This document shows, piece after piece, positions 6,786 through 14,191 of a stretch of 42,500 nt of DNA. A program made the position numbers and the translations under genes. The DNA comes from Actinoplanes oryzae (lineage in GTDB: Bacteria; Actinomycetota; Actinomycetes; Mycobacteriales; Micromonosporaceae). The DNA lies in the NCBI RefSeq assembly GCF_030757795.1, contig NZ_JAUQWH010000073.1, positions 1 through 42,500 of the forward strand, given 5' to 3'. How positions within the stretch are numbered: the first letter of the stretch is position 1; each line of letters begins with the position of its first letter. The notes below the pieces were generated by a model. It had not been told where the DNA came from. It ran no database searches and saw only the letters and a list, made by a program, of their open reading frames with translations.

Positions 6786-9700
6786 CACAGTCCCCGGACT
6801 CGGATGTTGCGGAACTCGATGAGGTCGGCGTCGCCGTGGTTCTGCAGGCCGATGTGGCCGCGCAGGAACTGCCGCAGGTCGGTCGGCGGGTCCCCGGCCC
6901 GCGACGACTGCTTGCCGGGCGTGTTGTCGAACTCGTTGATGACCACCCCGTTGCGGATGATCGTGTAGTGCTGGCCGACGGCGCGGATCTCGTAGTCGTT
7001 CCACACGTTCTTCGCCGTGGCGCCCGCCGCGGACAGCGGCTGCGGGTCGAAGTTGTAGACCGAGCCGGTCTTCTGCACCTCGCCGGTCTCGCCGTCGTAG
7101 ATCTGGATCTCGTGCCCGCAGTAGATGGCGACCCAGGCCTCCGACGTCGCCGCGGAGCCGGTCCGGCCGCAGGAAGGCCGCTCGGCGACCGGCGTCCGCG
7201 GGTCCGGGAAGCGCACGAACACCCCGCTGTTGGCGCGCCCGGTGCCCGGGGCGATGTCCCGGAACTGCAACCGCAGCGAGAAGTCGCCCAGTTCCCTGGT
7301 GTGCCACAGCATCCCGAGCCCGCCGGCCGAGCGCAGCGACCCGTCCGGCTGGATGCCGAACGATCCCGAGGGCGCCTGCTGCCAGCCGCGCAGGGACGCC
7401 GCGGTGCCGTCGAAGAGCGGCTCGTACGCCGTCCGGCCCGGCCGCCCGATCTCCGACGCGGCCGCCGCCCGGGTCAGCACCCCCGCCTGGCGCGCGGTCA
7501 GCGGGAACTGCCCGGCCAGCGTGGTGACGTGCCGGACGAACGTGTCGTGGTCCGCCCAGGCGCCCTCGTCGCCGATGAGGTCGTTGAGCGTGCAGCCCCC
7601 GTCGCCGGCCAGGTTCGGCACCCCGGTGTCCTTGCCGTCGATGACGACGTTCTTCCGAGTGTCCGGCACGGCGCAGCCCGCGGCCACGGTGGTGGTCACC
7701 GTGGCGGTCTCCCCGTCGGCGTACGTGACGGTCAGCTTCGCCGTGTAGGTGCCGGCCTTGGCGTACGTGTGCACGGGGTCGGCCGCCGTGGAACCGGTGC
7801 CGTCGCCGAAGTCCCACCGGTGCGAGACGCCGCCCGACCGCGAGCCCGTGAAGGCGTACGTGAGCAATTTGTTCTGCACCGCGACCGCACTCGCCGCCGG
7901 GGCCGGGGTGGCGGGCCCGCCGGTGTAGCTCACCTTGAGCAGCTTCTGCGCCGGGCTGAGGCTGAAGAACCCGCCGCCGTAGTCGAGCAGATAGAGCGCG
8001 CCGTCCGCACCGAACTTGGCGTCCATCCAGGACTGCAACTGGGTGGAACCGGCTCCGGCGGGCAGGATCGCGCGCAGCGACTCGGCGAAGGGCGGCGGCG
8101 ACTGGGTGGGAACACCCGCCGGATCGACGGTGACCGCCACCCGGTTGTTCGCGTTCGACTGGTCGCCGAGGAACCACTTGTCGTCCCAGTACCGCGGCCA
8201 CGCCACGCCGCTGGACGTGTCGACCTTGTCGTAGTGGTAGGTCGGGCCGGACATGACCGCCTGGCCGCCGCCCCGCAGATACGGCTGGGTGTACGTGGCG
8301 TCCGCGGCGTTGTAGGTCGGAATGCCGCTGCCGTCGGCGCGCGGCGGGAACACGGGCCCGCCGCCACCGGGCGAGTACCAGATCATGTTGTCGCGGGCGG
8401 GCGGGATGTCGACGAGCCCGGTGTTGCGCGGTGACTCGTTCTTGAGCGCGTCGCAGTTGTACCAGCCGGTGAGCACCGTGGCATCGGTGCTGCTCCGGTC
8501 CCGGTACGGCTGCCGGTTGCCCATGCAGTACGGCCAGCCCTGGTTCCCCGCCGACGTGATGATGGTGGCGGTCTCGTACTTCGCGGGACCGAGCTCGGGC
8601 GACGGATTCGTGGCGTCGGGGCCGACCCAGCCGGCCGTCAGCCACTGCCGCTCCTCGTCGATCTGCAGCCGCGCGATGTTCCGCACGCCCATCACGTAGA
8701 TCTCGGGGCGGGTCTTGGCCGTGCCGGGCGGGAAGAGGTTGCCCGGCGGAATCGTGTACGTCCCGTCCGCCTCGGGGTGGATCCGGATGATCTTGCCCGC
8801 GAGGTCGTTCGTGTTGCCCGACGTCCGGCGCGCGTCCTGGAACGAGATCCCGGCGTACTCGGCCGTCCAGTTGTTGCCGGAGTAGCCCTGCGAGCCCTCG
8901 GACGAGTTGTTGTCGCCCGACCCGACGTACAGGTTGCCGTCCTTGTCGAACGCCATGCCACCGCCGGCGTGGCAACAACTGTGGATCTGCACCGGGAACG
9001 TGAGCAGATCCTTGCGCGTCGCCTGATCGATGGTCCCGTTCGCGTACGTGAACCGGCTGATCGTCCGCTCGCCGGTCCGCTTCTCCCGGTCGATCGACTC
9101 GTGCGGCATCCAGTAGACGTAGATCCATCCGTTGCTCTGGAACGCGGGATCGGCGACGATGCCGAGCAGCCCCTCCTCGTTCTTGACCAGCTCGGAGCCG
9201 CTGCCCCGGTTGCCCATCACCGCCAGCGTGGTCAGCAGCTTGACCTGCTTCGTGCGCGGGTCGTACGAGTGGATCGTCCCGCAGCCCAGCCCCACCTTCG
9301 GGTCGGCCCAGTCGACGATCGGGCCGCCCGGGCACGCCGCCTTGCCGACGTAGAAGATCGTGCCGCCGGGCGCGACGGTGAGCCCGTGCGGCTCGCCGAT
9401 CTGGTCGAGCTGCCCGGTCTGGTTGGCCGCGGTGAGCCGCTCGGTCTTGTAGTTCGCCGCGATCGTGGCCTGGCAGTCGCCGCGGACCAGCCCGGCGGCC
9501 CAGCCGAGCGCGCCGGACAGGTGCTTGCGGAAGGCGTCCTCGCCGTACGAGTCGGCGGTGTGGCCCATGCCGGTGTAGAAGGACCGGCCGCCGTCGTAGT
9601 CGCGGCACCACGAGACGGGGTGGAACGGCCCGTTGGCGCCGAGCCCGGCGTCGTAGTGCCGCTCCTCGACCTGCGCGACGGTGTGCACCGTGCCGACCGG

Positions 9701-10657
9701 GTTCGGATCCCAGTTGTACCAGCGGTCCGACCGGCTGACGGTCATCGGCAGCCCCTTGGTCGCGGGATGCTGCCGGTCGAGCACGTCGACGACCGCCCGG
9801 TTCACCGCGGGCGGCGGGGGAGTGGTGGTCGTGCCCGTGAACAGCCGCAGATCCGCGAGCTGGGTGAGCGGCTCGCCGCTGTTGGCGGTCACATTCAGCC
9901 GGAAGAACTTGTACGTCGCCGGGGCGGCCAGGTCGAAGCGGCGCGTCTGGAACCGTTCCGGGAACGTCTGACCCGTCCGGGAATCGATGTCAGTCCACGT
10001 TGCACCATCGGCGGAACCCTGAAGTTTCCAGTCCTTCGGGTCGCGGCCGGCCGAGTCGTTGGCGGACGTGAGGGCGTACGCGGTGACGGCCTTGGCGGCG
10101 GCCAGCTCGAACGTCGCCCAGCCGGTGGGCGTCCGGACGAGCCACTTGGTGTTCGCGTCGCCGTCGATCAGCTTGGCCGCCGTCTCGTTGGGCGGGTTCT
10201 CGCCGCTGGCGGTCACCTTGGCGATCGGCTCGGCCGTCGGGATCGCCCCGGCCGGGCGGGTGCCGATCAGACCGGTGAACCACGTCGAGTCCAGCTGGGC
10301 CTTGGCCGCGTCGCCGATGCCGACGAAACCGTTGCCCGCCTTCACGTACGCCTGCAGGGCGCCCTCCTGCGCGCCCGTCAGCGCCGCGCCGGTGGCCGAC
10401 AGGAAGACCACCGCGCGGTACTTCGCGAGTCCGTCAGGGGTGAAGACAGCCGGGTCGCTGGTGGTATCGACGGCGACGTCCTGGGCGGCGGCCAGCGAGG
10501 TGATCGTCTCGGCGGCGCGCGCGACCGGATCCTGTTGCTGCGCCGCGGGACCGTGGAAGACGAGAATTTCCCCGGCAGGGGGGTCAGCGGCGGCGGCAGG
10601 CGCCTGGAGGACGCCGATGACCAGCGCGAGGGTGGCGAGGGATGCGGTGAGCCTCAT
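6785..10657 (-). CDS. secreted ThuA / discoidin / glucose-sorbosone dehydrogenase-like / PKD / DUF1080 protein
   Basis: This 1290-residue protein has: a Sec signal (1-24); the first half of a ThuA domain (about 29-140); an inserted F5/8-type C (discoidin, CBM32-like) domain (about 147-272); the second half of ThuA (about 284-392, with DRQHPATKGLP and GGRSFYTGMGHT); a glucose/sorbosone-dehydrogenase-like propeller (about 400-910); a PKD domain (about 939-994, WDFGDGTGS); a module shared with the cupredoxin (about 1000-1072); and DUF1080/PF06439 (about 1076-1290). His563 in CCHAGGGMAFDKDGNLYVG aligns with the catalytic-base region of soluble PQQ glucose dehydrogenase. ThuA proteins act in 3-ketotrehalose metabolism, and PF06439 is a 3-keto-disaccharide hydrolase. 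The fusion suggests one enzyme that oxidises and cleaves a bound glycoside. ATG 10657 overlaps the laccase stop (ATGA). Cofactor and substrate are inferred. Confidence 0.88.
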   Translation of the reverse strand: MRLTASLATLALVIGVLQAPAAAADPPAGEILVFHGPAAQQQDPVARAAETITSLAAAQDVAVDTTSDPAVFTPDGLAKYRAVVFLSATGAALTGAQEGALQAYVKAGNGFVGIGDAAKAQLDSTWFTGLIGTRPAGAIPTAEPIAKVTASGENPPNETAAKLIDGDANTKWLVRTPTGWATFELAAAKAVTAYALTSANDSAGRDPKDWKLQGSADGATWTDIDSRTGQTFPERFQTRRFDLAAPATYKFFRLNVTANSGEPLTQLADLRLFTGTTTTPPPPAVNRAVVDVLDRQHPATKGLPMTVSRSDRWYNWDPNPVGTVHTVAQVEERHYDAGLGANGPFHPVSWCRDYDGGRSFYTGMGHTADSYGEDAFRKHLSGALGWAAGLVRGDCQATIAANYKTERLTAANQTGQLDQIGEPHGLTVAPGGTIFYVGKAACPGGPIVDWADPKVGLGCGTIHSYDPRTKQVKLLTTLAVMGNRGSGSELVKNEEGLLGIVADPAFQSNGWIYVYWMPHESIDREKRTGERTISRFTYANGTIDQATRKDLLTFPVQIHSCCHAGGGMAFDKDGNLYVGSGDNNSSEGSQGYSGNNWTAEYAGISFQDARRTSGNTNDLAGKIIRIHPEADGTYTIPPGNLFPPGTAKTRPEIYVMGVRNIARLQIDEERQWLTAGWVGPDATNPSPELGPAKYETATIITSAGNQGWPYCMGNRQPYRDRSSTDATVLTGWYNCDALKNESPRNTGLVDIPPARDNMIWYSPGGGGPVFPPRADGSGIPTYNAADATYTQPYLRGGGQAVMSGPTYHYDKVDTSSGVAWPRYWDDKWFLGDQSNANNRVAVTVDPAGVPTQSPPPFAESLRAILPAGAGSTQLQSWMDAKFGADGALYLLDYGGGFFSLSPAQKLLKVSYTGGPATPAPAASAVAVQNKLLTYAFTGSRSGGVSHRWDFGDGTGSTAADPVHTYAKAGTYTAKLTVTYADGETATVTTTVAAGCAVPDTRKNVVIDGKDTGVPNLAGDGGCTLNDLIGDEGAWADHDTFVRHVTTLAGQFPLTARQAGVLTRAAAASEIGRPGRTAYEPLFDGTAASLRGWQQAPSGSFGIQPDGSLRSAGGLGMLWHTRELGDFSLRLQFRDIAPGTGRANSGVFVRFPDPRTPVAERPSCGRTGSAATSEAWVAIYCGHEIQIYDGETGEVQKTGSVYNFDPQPLSAAGATAKNVWNDYEIRAVGQHYTIIRNGVVINEFDNTPGKQSSRAGDPPTDLRQFLRGHIGLQNHGDADLIEFRNIRVRGL

Positions 10658-11670
10658 CCGGTGTGCCCTTCGTGAGCAGCGCTGTGCACGTGGTGGTGGA
10701 AGCGGTCGATGGCCTCCTGCGCGCCCGGCGGCATCGTGCCGTCCGCGTTGCGCACCAGGAAGATGCCGCTCATGCCGCTGTCGGAGTGCGTCTGCACGTG
10801 GCAGTGGTACATCCACGCGCCGGGGCCGCCCCCGTCGCCGGCGAGGACCTGGAACCCGAAGGAGCTGCCCGGGTTGAGGTCCTTGTTGTCGATCGTGATG
10901 CTCGGGTCGGACGGGCCCTCGAGCATGCCGGTGCGGTTGTCCGCCCAGCGGTGCGAGTGCAGGTGGAACGTGTGGAACAGGTTCCCGTGGCCGATGGCGA
11001 CCCACTCGATCCGCTCGCCGAGGTTCGCCTGGAACATCGGGGTGTCCGGCGCGGACCGGTTGTTGATCTGCGAGTCGTGGAAGACCACGACGACCTGTTT
11101 GTCGGGCAGGAGGTCGCCACGGCGGCGCACGATCAGCGCGCCGTAGAGGCCCCGGGCCACGCCCAGGGTGCCGTGCTCGGTGCCCATCGCGTGGTCGTGG
11201 TAGTGCCAGTAGCCCGCGCTGCCCGGCATGAACCGCCGGCCCGCGGACGCGGTGGTCATCTCGTGACTGCGCCACACGTACGTGCGGGTCTCGCCGGGCG
11301 CGTTGAACGAGGCGTTGAACGGCGAGCCGTCCGAGTCCGTGCTGTAGTCCACCCCGTGCGGGTGGATCGACAGCCGCTGGTCGGTGGTGTTGACCAGCGT
11401 GATCTCGAGCGTGTCGCCCTCGTACATCTCCAGCGTCGGACCGGGCACAGTGGCCTTGCCGCGCTCGAGGCCGTAGCCGTAGAGGTTGCCGGGCAGGGCC
11501 TCGGCGTAGACGGTGACCTTGCGGACCGTGCCGGCGGCGCGGGCGGGACGGCTCGGCGTCAGCGCGGAGGCGGCGCCGACGGCGGGAACCGTGAGGCCTA
11601 GCGCACCGGTCGCGAGCAGGGAGCGCCGGGAGAATCGCCAGCGGGACTTGCCAACGTTGTCAGAGTGCAT
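10654..11670 (-). CDS. Tat-exported two-domain multicopper oxidase (small laccase type)
   Basis: This protein has 338 residues, the usual size of two-domain actinobacterial small laccases that form trimers and reduce O2 to water. The twin-arginine signal is visible (FSRRSLLATGALG, residues 13-25). All four copper-ligand clusters are present: HPHG (103-105), WHYHDH (156-160), HTFHLHSH (233-240) and HCHVQTHSDSGM (289-300), with Cys290 and Met300 as type-1 ligands in the second domain. The extreme C-terminus is His-rich (HHHVHSAAHEGH). I prefer ATG 11670, with a GGAG upstream, over GTG 11691, which has no RBS. It is the first gene of the operon and its stop overlaps the next start (ATGA). It could take electrons from the cupredoxin or the dehydrogenase-like partners. 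Confidence 0.92.
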   Translation of the reverse strand: MHSDNVGKSRWRFSRRSLLATGALGLTVPAVGAASALTPSRPARAAGTVRKVTVYAEALPGNLYGYGLERGKATVPGPTLEMYEGDTLEITLVNTTDQRLSIHPHGVDYSTDSDGSPFNASFNAPGETRTYVWRSHEMTTASAGRRFMPGSAGYWHYHDHAMGTEHGTLGVARGLYGALIVRRRGDLLPDKQVVVVFHDSQINNRSAPDTPMFQANLGERIEWVAIGHGNLFHTFHLHSHRWADNRTGMLEGPSDPSITIDNKDLNPGSSFGFQVLAGDGGGPGAWMYHCHVQTHSDSGMSGIFLVRNADGTMPPGAQEAIDRFHHHVHSAAHEGHTG

Positions 11671-11745
11671 GCGGCTCCGATCGGGCAGCACGACAGTCGC
11701 GGAACGTGACCGTCCCGCGTCCCAGAACTTTTGTCGATGGAGAGC

Positions 11746-11774
11746 AATCTATGTAGCGAATCGACGAAAGTAAA
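11746..11774 (-). promoter_or_regulatory. candidate promoter of the laccase/dehydrogenase operon
   Basis: On the minus strand TTTACT (11769-11774) and TAGATT (11746-11751) are separated by 17 bp, a sigma-70/HrdB-like arrangement. Transcription would start near 11739, giving a leader of about 70 nt before ATG 11670. The surrounding region is notably AT-richer than the coding sequence. Confidence 0.5.
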
Positions 11775-11844
11775 GGTCCCGACCGGCCGTCAAGATCGGC
11801 TTCACCAGGCATTTCCTCCCATGGGGACGGTCCGTAGGGGGCCA

Positions 11845-11858
11845 TGGAAGCGCTCCCG
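11845..11858. promoter_or_regulatory. LacI/CebR-type operator-like palindrome
   Basis: TGGAAGCGCTCCCG matches 12 of 14 positions of the actinobacterial CebR/CelR box TGGGAGCGCTCCCA, including the AGCGCT centre typical of LacI-family sites. It lies in the 309-bp gap between the laccase operon (minus) and ydcF-like (plus), about 70 bp upstream of the proposed operon -35. The rest of the gap shows no gene. CebR-type regulators respond to cello-oligosaccharides, so control of a sugar-oxidation operon is plausible. Confidence 0.5.
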
Positions 11859-11979
11859 GCGCGGCGACCAGGTAACCGGCCCGTTACGCGGCGGCAATAT
11901 TCGTCACCCTCGGTGCGCATTGAACTTTTCGCCCGCCGGGAGCCGTAAGGCTGGGCGTCGGACTGGAAGGAGCGTCATC

Positions 11980-12579
11980 GTGACTGTCACGGAAGGACAC
12001 CGGGAGGCCGCCCGGCTGATCTGGGACTACCACCAGATGCGGCACCCGCTGGCCAGGTGCGAGGCGGCCATCGGGCTCGCCGACGCCGGGTACGCCGCCG
12101 AGCTCTGGCACGCCGGCTGGTTCCCGACGATGGTGCTCACCGAGGACCAGCGGGAGCGGGCCATCGCGGAGGGCGTGCCCGGCGACGCCGTGCTGGTGGA
12201 GCCGCGAGCCACGCACACCGGGCTGACGCTCACGCTCTCCCGCGAGGTGCTCGGAGCGGCGGGCATCCGGCCGCGTACGGTCATGATCGTCGCCGAGCCG
12301 GCCATGCAGCGCCGCGCCTATGCCACCTGCCGCAAGGTCTGGCCGGAGGTCACGGCCGTGTGCGCCGCGGGGCGGGTGACCTTCGAGGAGTACGTGTCCG
12401 GAGCCGCCGACGAGCGGCAGGCGATCGACCGGCTCGTGGGCGCCCTGCAGCGCGTGATCGAGTACCCGTGGCGTGGCTACGCCGTCCGGCAGGAGGTGCC
12501 CTCAGCCGTCCACGTCGCCTACCGCCACCTGCTCGGCGAGGGCTACACGCGCGACCTGATCGGTCACTCGTTCAAGTAG
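11980..12579 (+). CDS. YdcF family (DUF218) protein
   Basis: This gene encodes 199 residues. GTG 11980 is the start because GGAAGGAG ends 7 nt upstream. DUF218 features are clear: the acidic/Thr segment VEPRATHTG near residues 67-75, and RTVMIVAEPAMQRRAYATCRKVWPEV near 97-122, which matches the conserved 'pyM.RRa.at..k..P' core. In most members RATNTGEN follows; here it reads RATHTGLT, so the usual Glu-Asn pair is missing. E. coli YdcF is a soluble Rossmann-like protein reported to bind S-adenosylmethionine; biological roles are unclear. No membrane segment is present. The gene faces the YheO/DauR-type regulator gene and overlaps it tail-to-tail by 16 nt. Confidence 0.8.
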   Translation: MTVTEGHREAARLIWDYHQMRHPLARCEAAIGLADAGYAAELWHAGWFPTMVLTEDQRERAIAEGVPGDAVLVEPRATHTGLTLTLSREVLGAAGIRPRTVMIVAEPAMQRRAYATCRKVWPEVTAVCAAGRVTFEEYVSGAADERQAIDRLVGALQRVIEYPWRGYAVRQEVPSAVHVAYRHLLGEGYTRDLIGHSFK

Positions 12580-13211
12580 TTGTAGATCGTGTAGCGGGTC
12601 ACGCCCAGCGCCGCCGCGGCCAGCTCCACCGACTCCTTGATCAGGAAGAAGCCCCGCCGCTGCAGGTCCCTGACGACCTCGATCTTGTCGGCCTTGCTCA
12701 TCCGCGCCACGGGTACGCCCACCGCTGCGACCGCCCGCGCGAGCAGATCGCTCGTCAGCTGCTCGACGCTGTCGTAGAAGCGCTCGTGCCCACTGGTGTT
12801 CGGCGTGTCGATCAGCTCGGCGAGCAGATCCCGGGCGGCCGTGAGCCGCGTGATGTCCCGGTTGATGCACAGCGCGGCGACGGGCCGGGCGAGGGTGCCG
12901 CGCAGGAAGATCGTCGACGACCGGCACACGACGCCGCCGGGCAGCTCGGTGCGATAGCCGACGATGCTCTCCGGCGGGTCGTCCTGCATCAGCAGCCGCA
13001 GGCCCAGGTCGGTGGCGGGTGCGCCGATCCCGCGCCCGCTCAGCCCGCCGGCGATCGCGGCCACCGAGTTCGGCAGCCTGCTCAGGTCGTGCAGGACCAC
13101 CTCGGCGCCGGGGCCGATCGCGGCGGCCAGGGGCTCGACCAGCGGCCGGTGCGCCGCGACGACGCGGGCGGCCTCGGCCTGGAACTCCGGCGTCGCCCAG
13201 GACTCAGCCAA
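12564..13211 (-). CDS. YheO/DauR-type PAS and helix-turn-helix transcriptional regulator
   Basis: This protein has 215 residues. The N-terminal half is a YheO-like PAS domain (VEPLAAAIGPGAEVVLHDLS near 26-45, then GYRTELPGGVVCRSSTIFLR near 85-105 and ALCINRDIT near 112-120). The C-terminus (about 172-215) is the HTH_22-type helix-turn-helix, with KIEVVRDLQRRGFFLIKESV, then AAALGVTRYTIYNYLNE. Characterised relatives such as DauR of Pseudomonas repress amino-acid catabolic genes. The start appears to be TTG 13211, overlapping the dehydratase stop by 8 nt, so the regulator is probably coupled to the enzyme it controls. An amino acid or a dehydratase-pathway metabolite is the likely ligand (inference). 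Confidence 0.85.
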   Translation of the reverse strand: MAESWATPEFQAEAARVVAAHRPLVEPLAAAIGPGAEVVLHDLSRLPNSVAAIAGGLSGRGIGAPATDLGLRLLMQDDPPESIVGYRTELPGGVVCRSSTIFLRGTLARPVAALCINRDITRLTAARDLLAELIDTPNTSGHERFYDSVEQLTSDLLARAVAAVGVPVARMSKADKIEVVRDLQRRGFFLIKESVELAAAALGVTRYTIYNYLNE

Positions 13212-14169
13212 CGGTGACCCCGAGCCGGTCCGCCCACGCCAGCATGTCCGCGACGACGGCGTTGCCCCCGCACACGACCAGCCCGATCCGCGCCTCCGGC
13301 CCGGCCCGGTCGACCACGCAGCGCGCGGCCGGCAGCAGGCACCCGGCGGCGGGCTCGGTCCACACCTTCGCGGCCTCCGCGAGCTCCAGCGAGCCCCGGA
13401 CGGCCTCCGCGTCGCTCACCACGAGCACGTCGTCGACCAGCTCGCGCACGTGCTCGTACGTCATGGTCGCCACCGCCGGCGGGGACAGCGTCGACACGAT
13501 CGAGGTGGGCGTCATCGGGACCGGCCCGCCCGCCGCGAGCGCCCGGCGCATGCCGTCCGACCCCTCGGTCTCGACGCCCCAGACGCGGACGCCCGGCCGC
13601 AGCGCCCGGACCGCCGCCGCGACCCCGCTGATCAGCCCGCCGCCCCCGATGCTGACCAGCACGTCGGTCAGCGGCCCGGCGTCGCGCGCCAGCTCCAGCC
13701 CGACCGTGCCCTGCCCGGCCACGACCTCCGCGTCGTCGAAGGGGTGCAGCAGCGTGAGCCCCTCGCCGCGCAGCCGCTCACTGAGCGCGAACGCCTCGGT
13801 GACGTCGTCGGTGACCTGCACGGCGGCCCCGTACTGCCCGGCCAGCTCGATCGCGCGCCGCGGCGCGGTGCGCGGCATGACGACCGTCGCCTTGACCCCG
13901 AGCGCCCCGGCCATCGCCGCGACCGCGATGCCGTGATTGCCGCCGCTGACGGCGACGACCCCCGCGGCGCGCTCGGCCGCGGTCAGCGTGCGCAGCTTGT
14001 TGGCCGCGCCGCGGACCTTGAAGGAGCCCGTACGCTGCAGCAGCTCCAGCTTGACAGTGACCGGCACGCCGAGCGCGTCGCTCAGCCCGGAGCTCGGCAC
14101 CGTGGGGGTGTGGACGACATCGCCGGCGATCCGCCCGGCGGCCGCCTCGATCGCTTCGAGGGTGATCAT
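13204..14169 (-). CDS. PLP-dependent serine/threonine dehydratase family enzyme
   Basis: This protein has 321 residues and the fold type II PLP layout. The Schiff-base lysine lies in RTGSFKVRGA (about residue 50), the substrate loop is SGGNHGIA (about 73-80), and the phosphate-binding glycine loop is SIGGGGLISG (about 175-184). It is a single catalytic domain without ACT, as in catabolic threonine dehydratase, serine racemase or hydroxyaspartate dehydratase. The reaction is probably deamination of a beta-hydroxy amino acid to a 2-oxo acid. I chose ATG 14169 because a TACAAT hexamer ends 8 nt upstream, suggesting a leaderless mRNA; ATG 14190 is an alternative. Coupling to a YheO/DauR-type regulator supports an amino-acid catabolic role. 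Confidence 0.87.
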   Translation of the reverse strand: MITLEAIEAAAGRIAGDVVHTPTVPSSGLSDALGVPVTVKLELLQRTGSFKVRGAANKLRTLTAAERAAGVVAVSGGNHGIAVAAMAGALGVKATVVMPRTAPRRAIELAGQYGAAVQVTDDVTEAFALSERLRGEGLTLLHPFDDAEVVAGQGTVGLELARDAGPLTDVLVSIGGGGLISGVAAAVRALRPGVRVWGVETEGSDGMRRALAAGGPVPMTPTSIVSTLSPPAVATMTYEHVRELVDDVLVVSDAEAVRGSLELAEAAKVWTEPAAGCLLPAARCVVDRAGPEARIGLVVCGGNAVVADMLAWADRLGVTVG

Positions 14170-14177
14170 GTCAACAA

Positions 14178-14183
14178 ATTGTA
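14178..14183 (-). promoter_or_regulatory. candidate -10 box (TACAAT) for a leaderless dehydratase transcript
   Basis: On the minus strand TACAAT ends 8 nt before ATG 14169, inside the 22-nt gap after the methyltransferase gene. No Shine-Dalgarno sequence precedes the ATG. An internal promoter here would let the dehydratase and regulator be made independently of the methyltransferase. Confidence 0.45.
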
Positions 14184-14191
14184 GAGGCATC

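Noticed and set aside
5583..9611. A 1342-codon minus-strand open frame
   Set aside because: Only its last 400 codons (from ATG 6785) are real. The upstream part is an Arg/Ala/Gly/Pro-rich shadow of the ThuA gene in another frame with no domain pattern.
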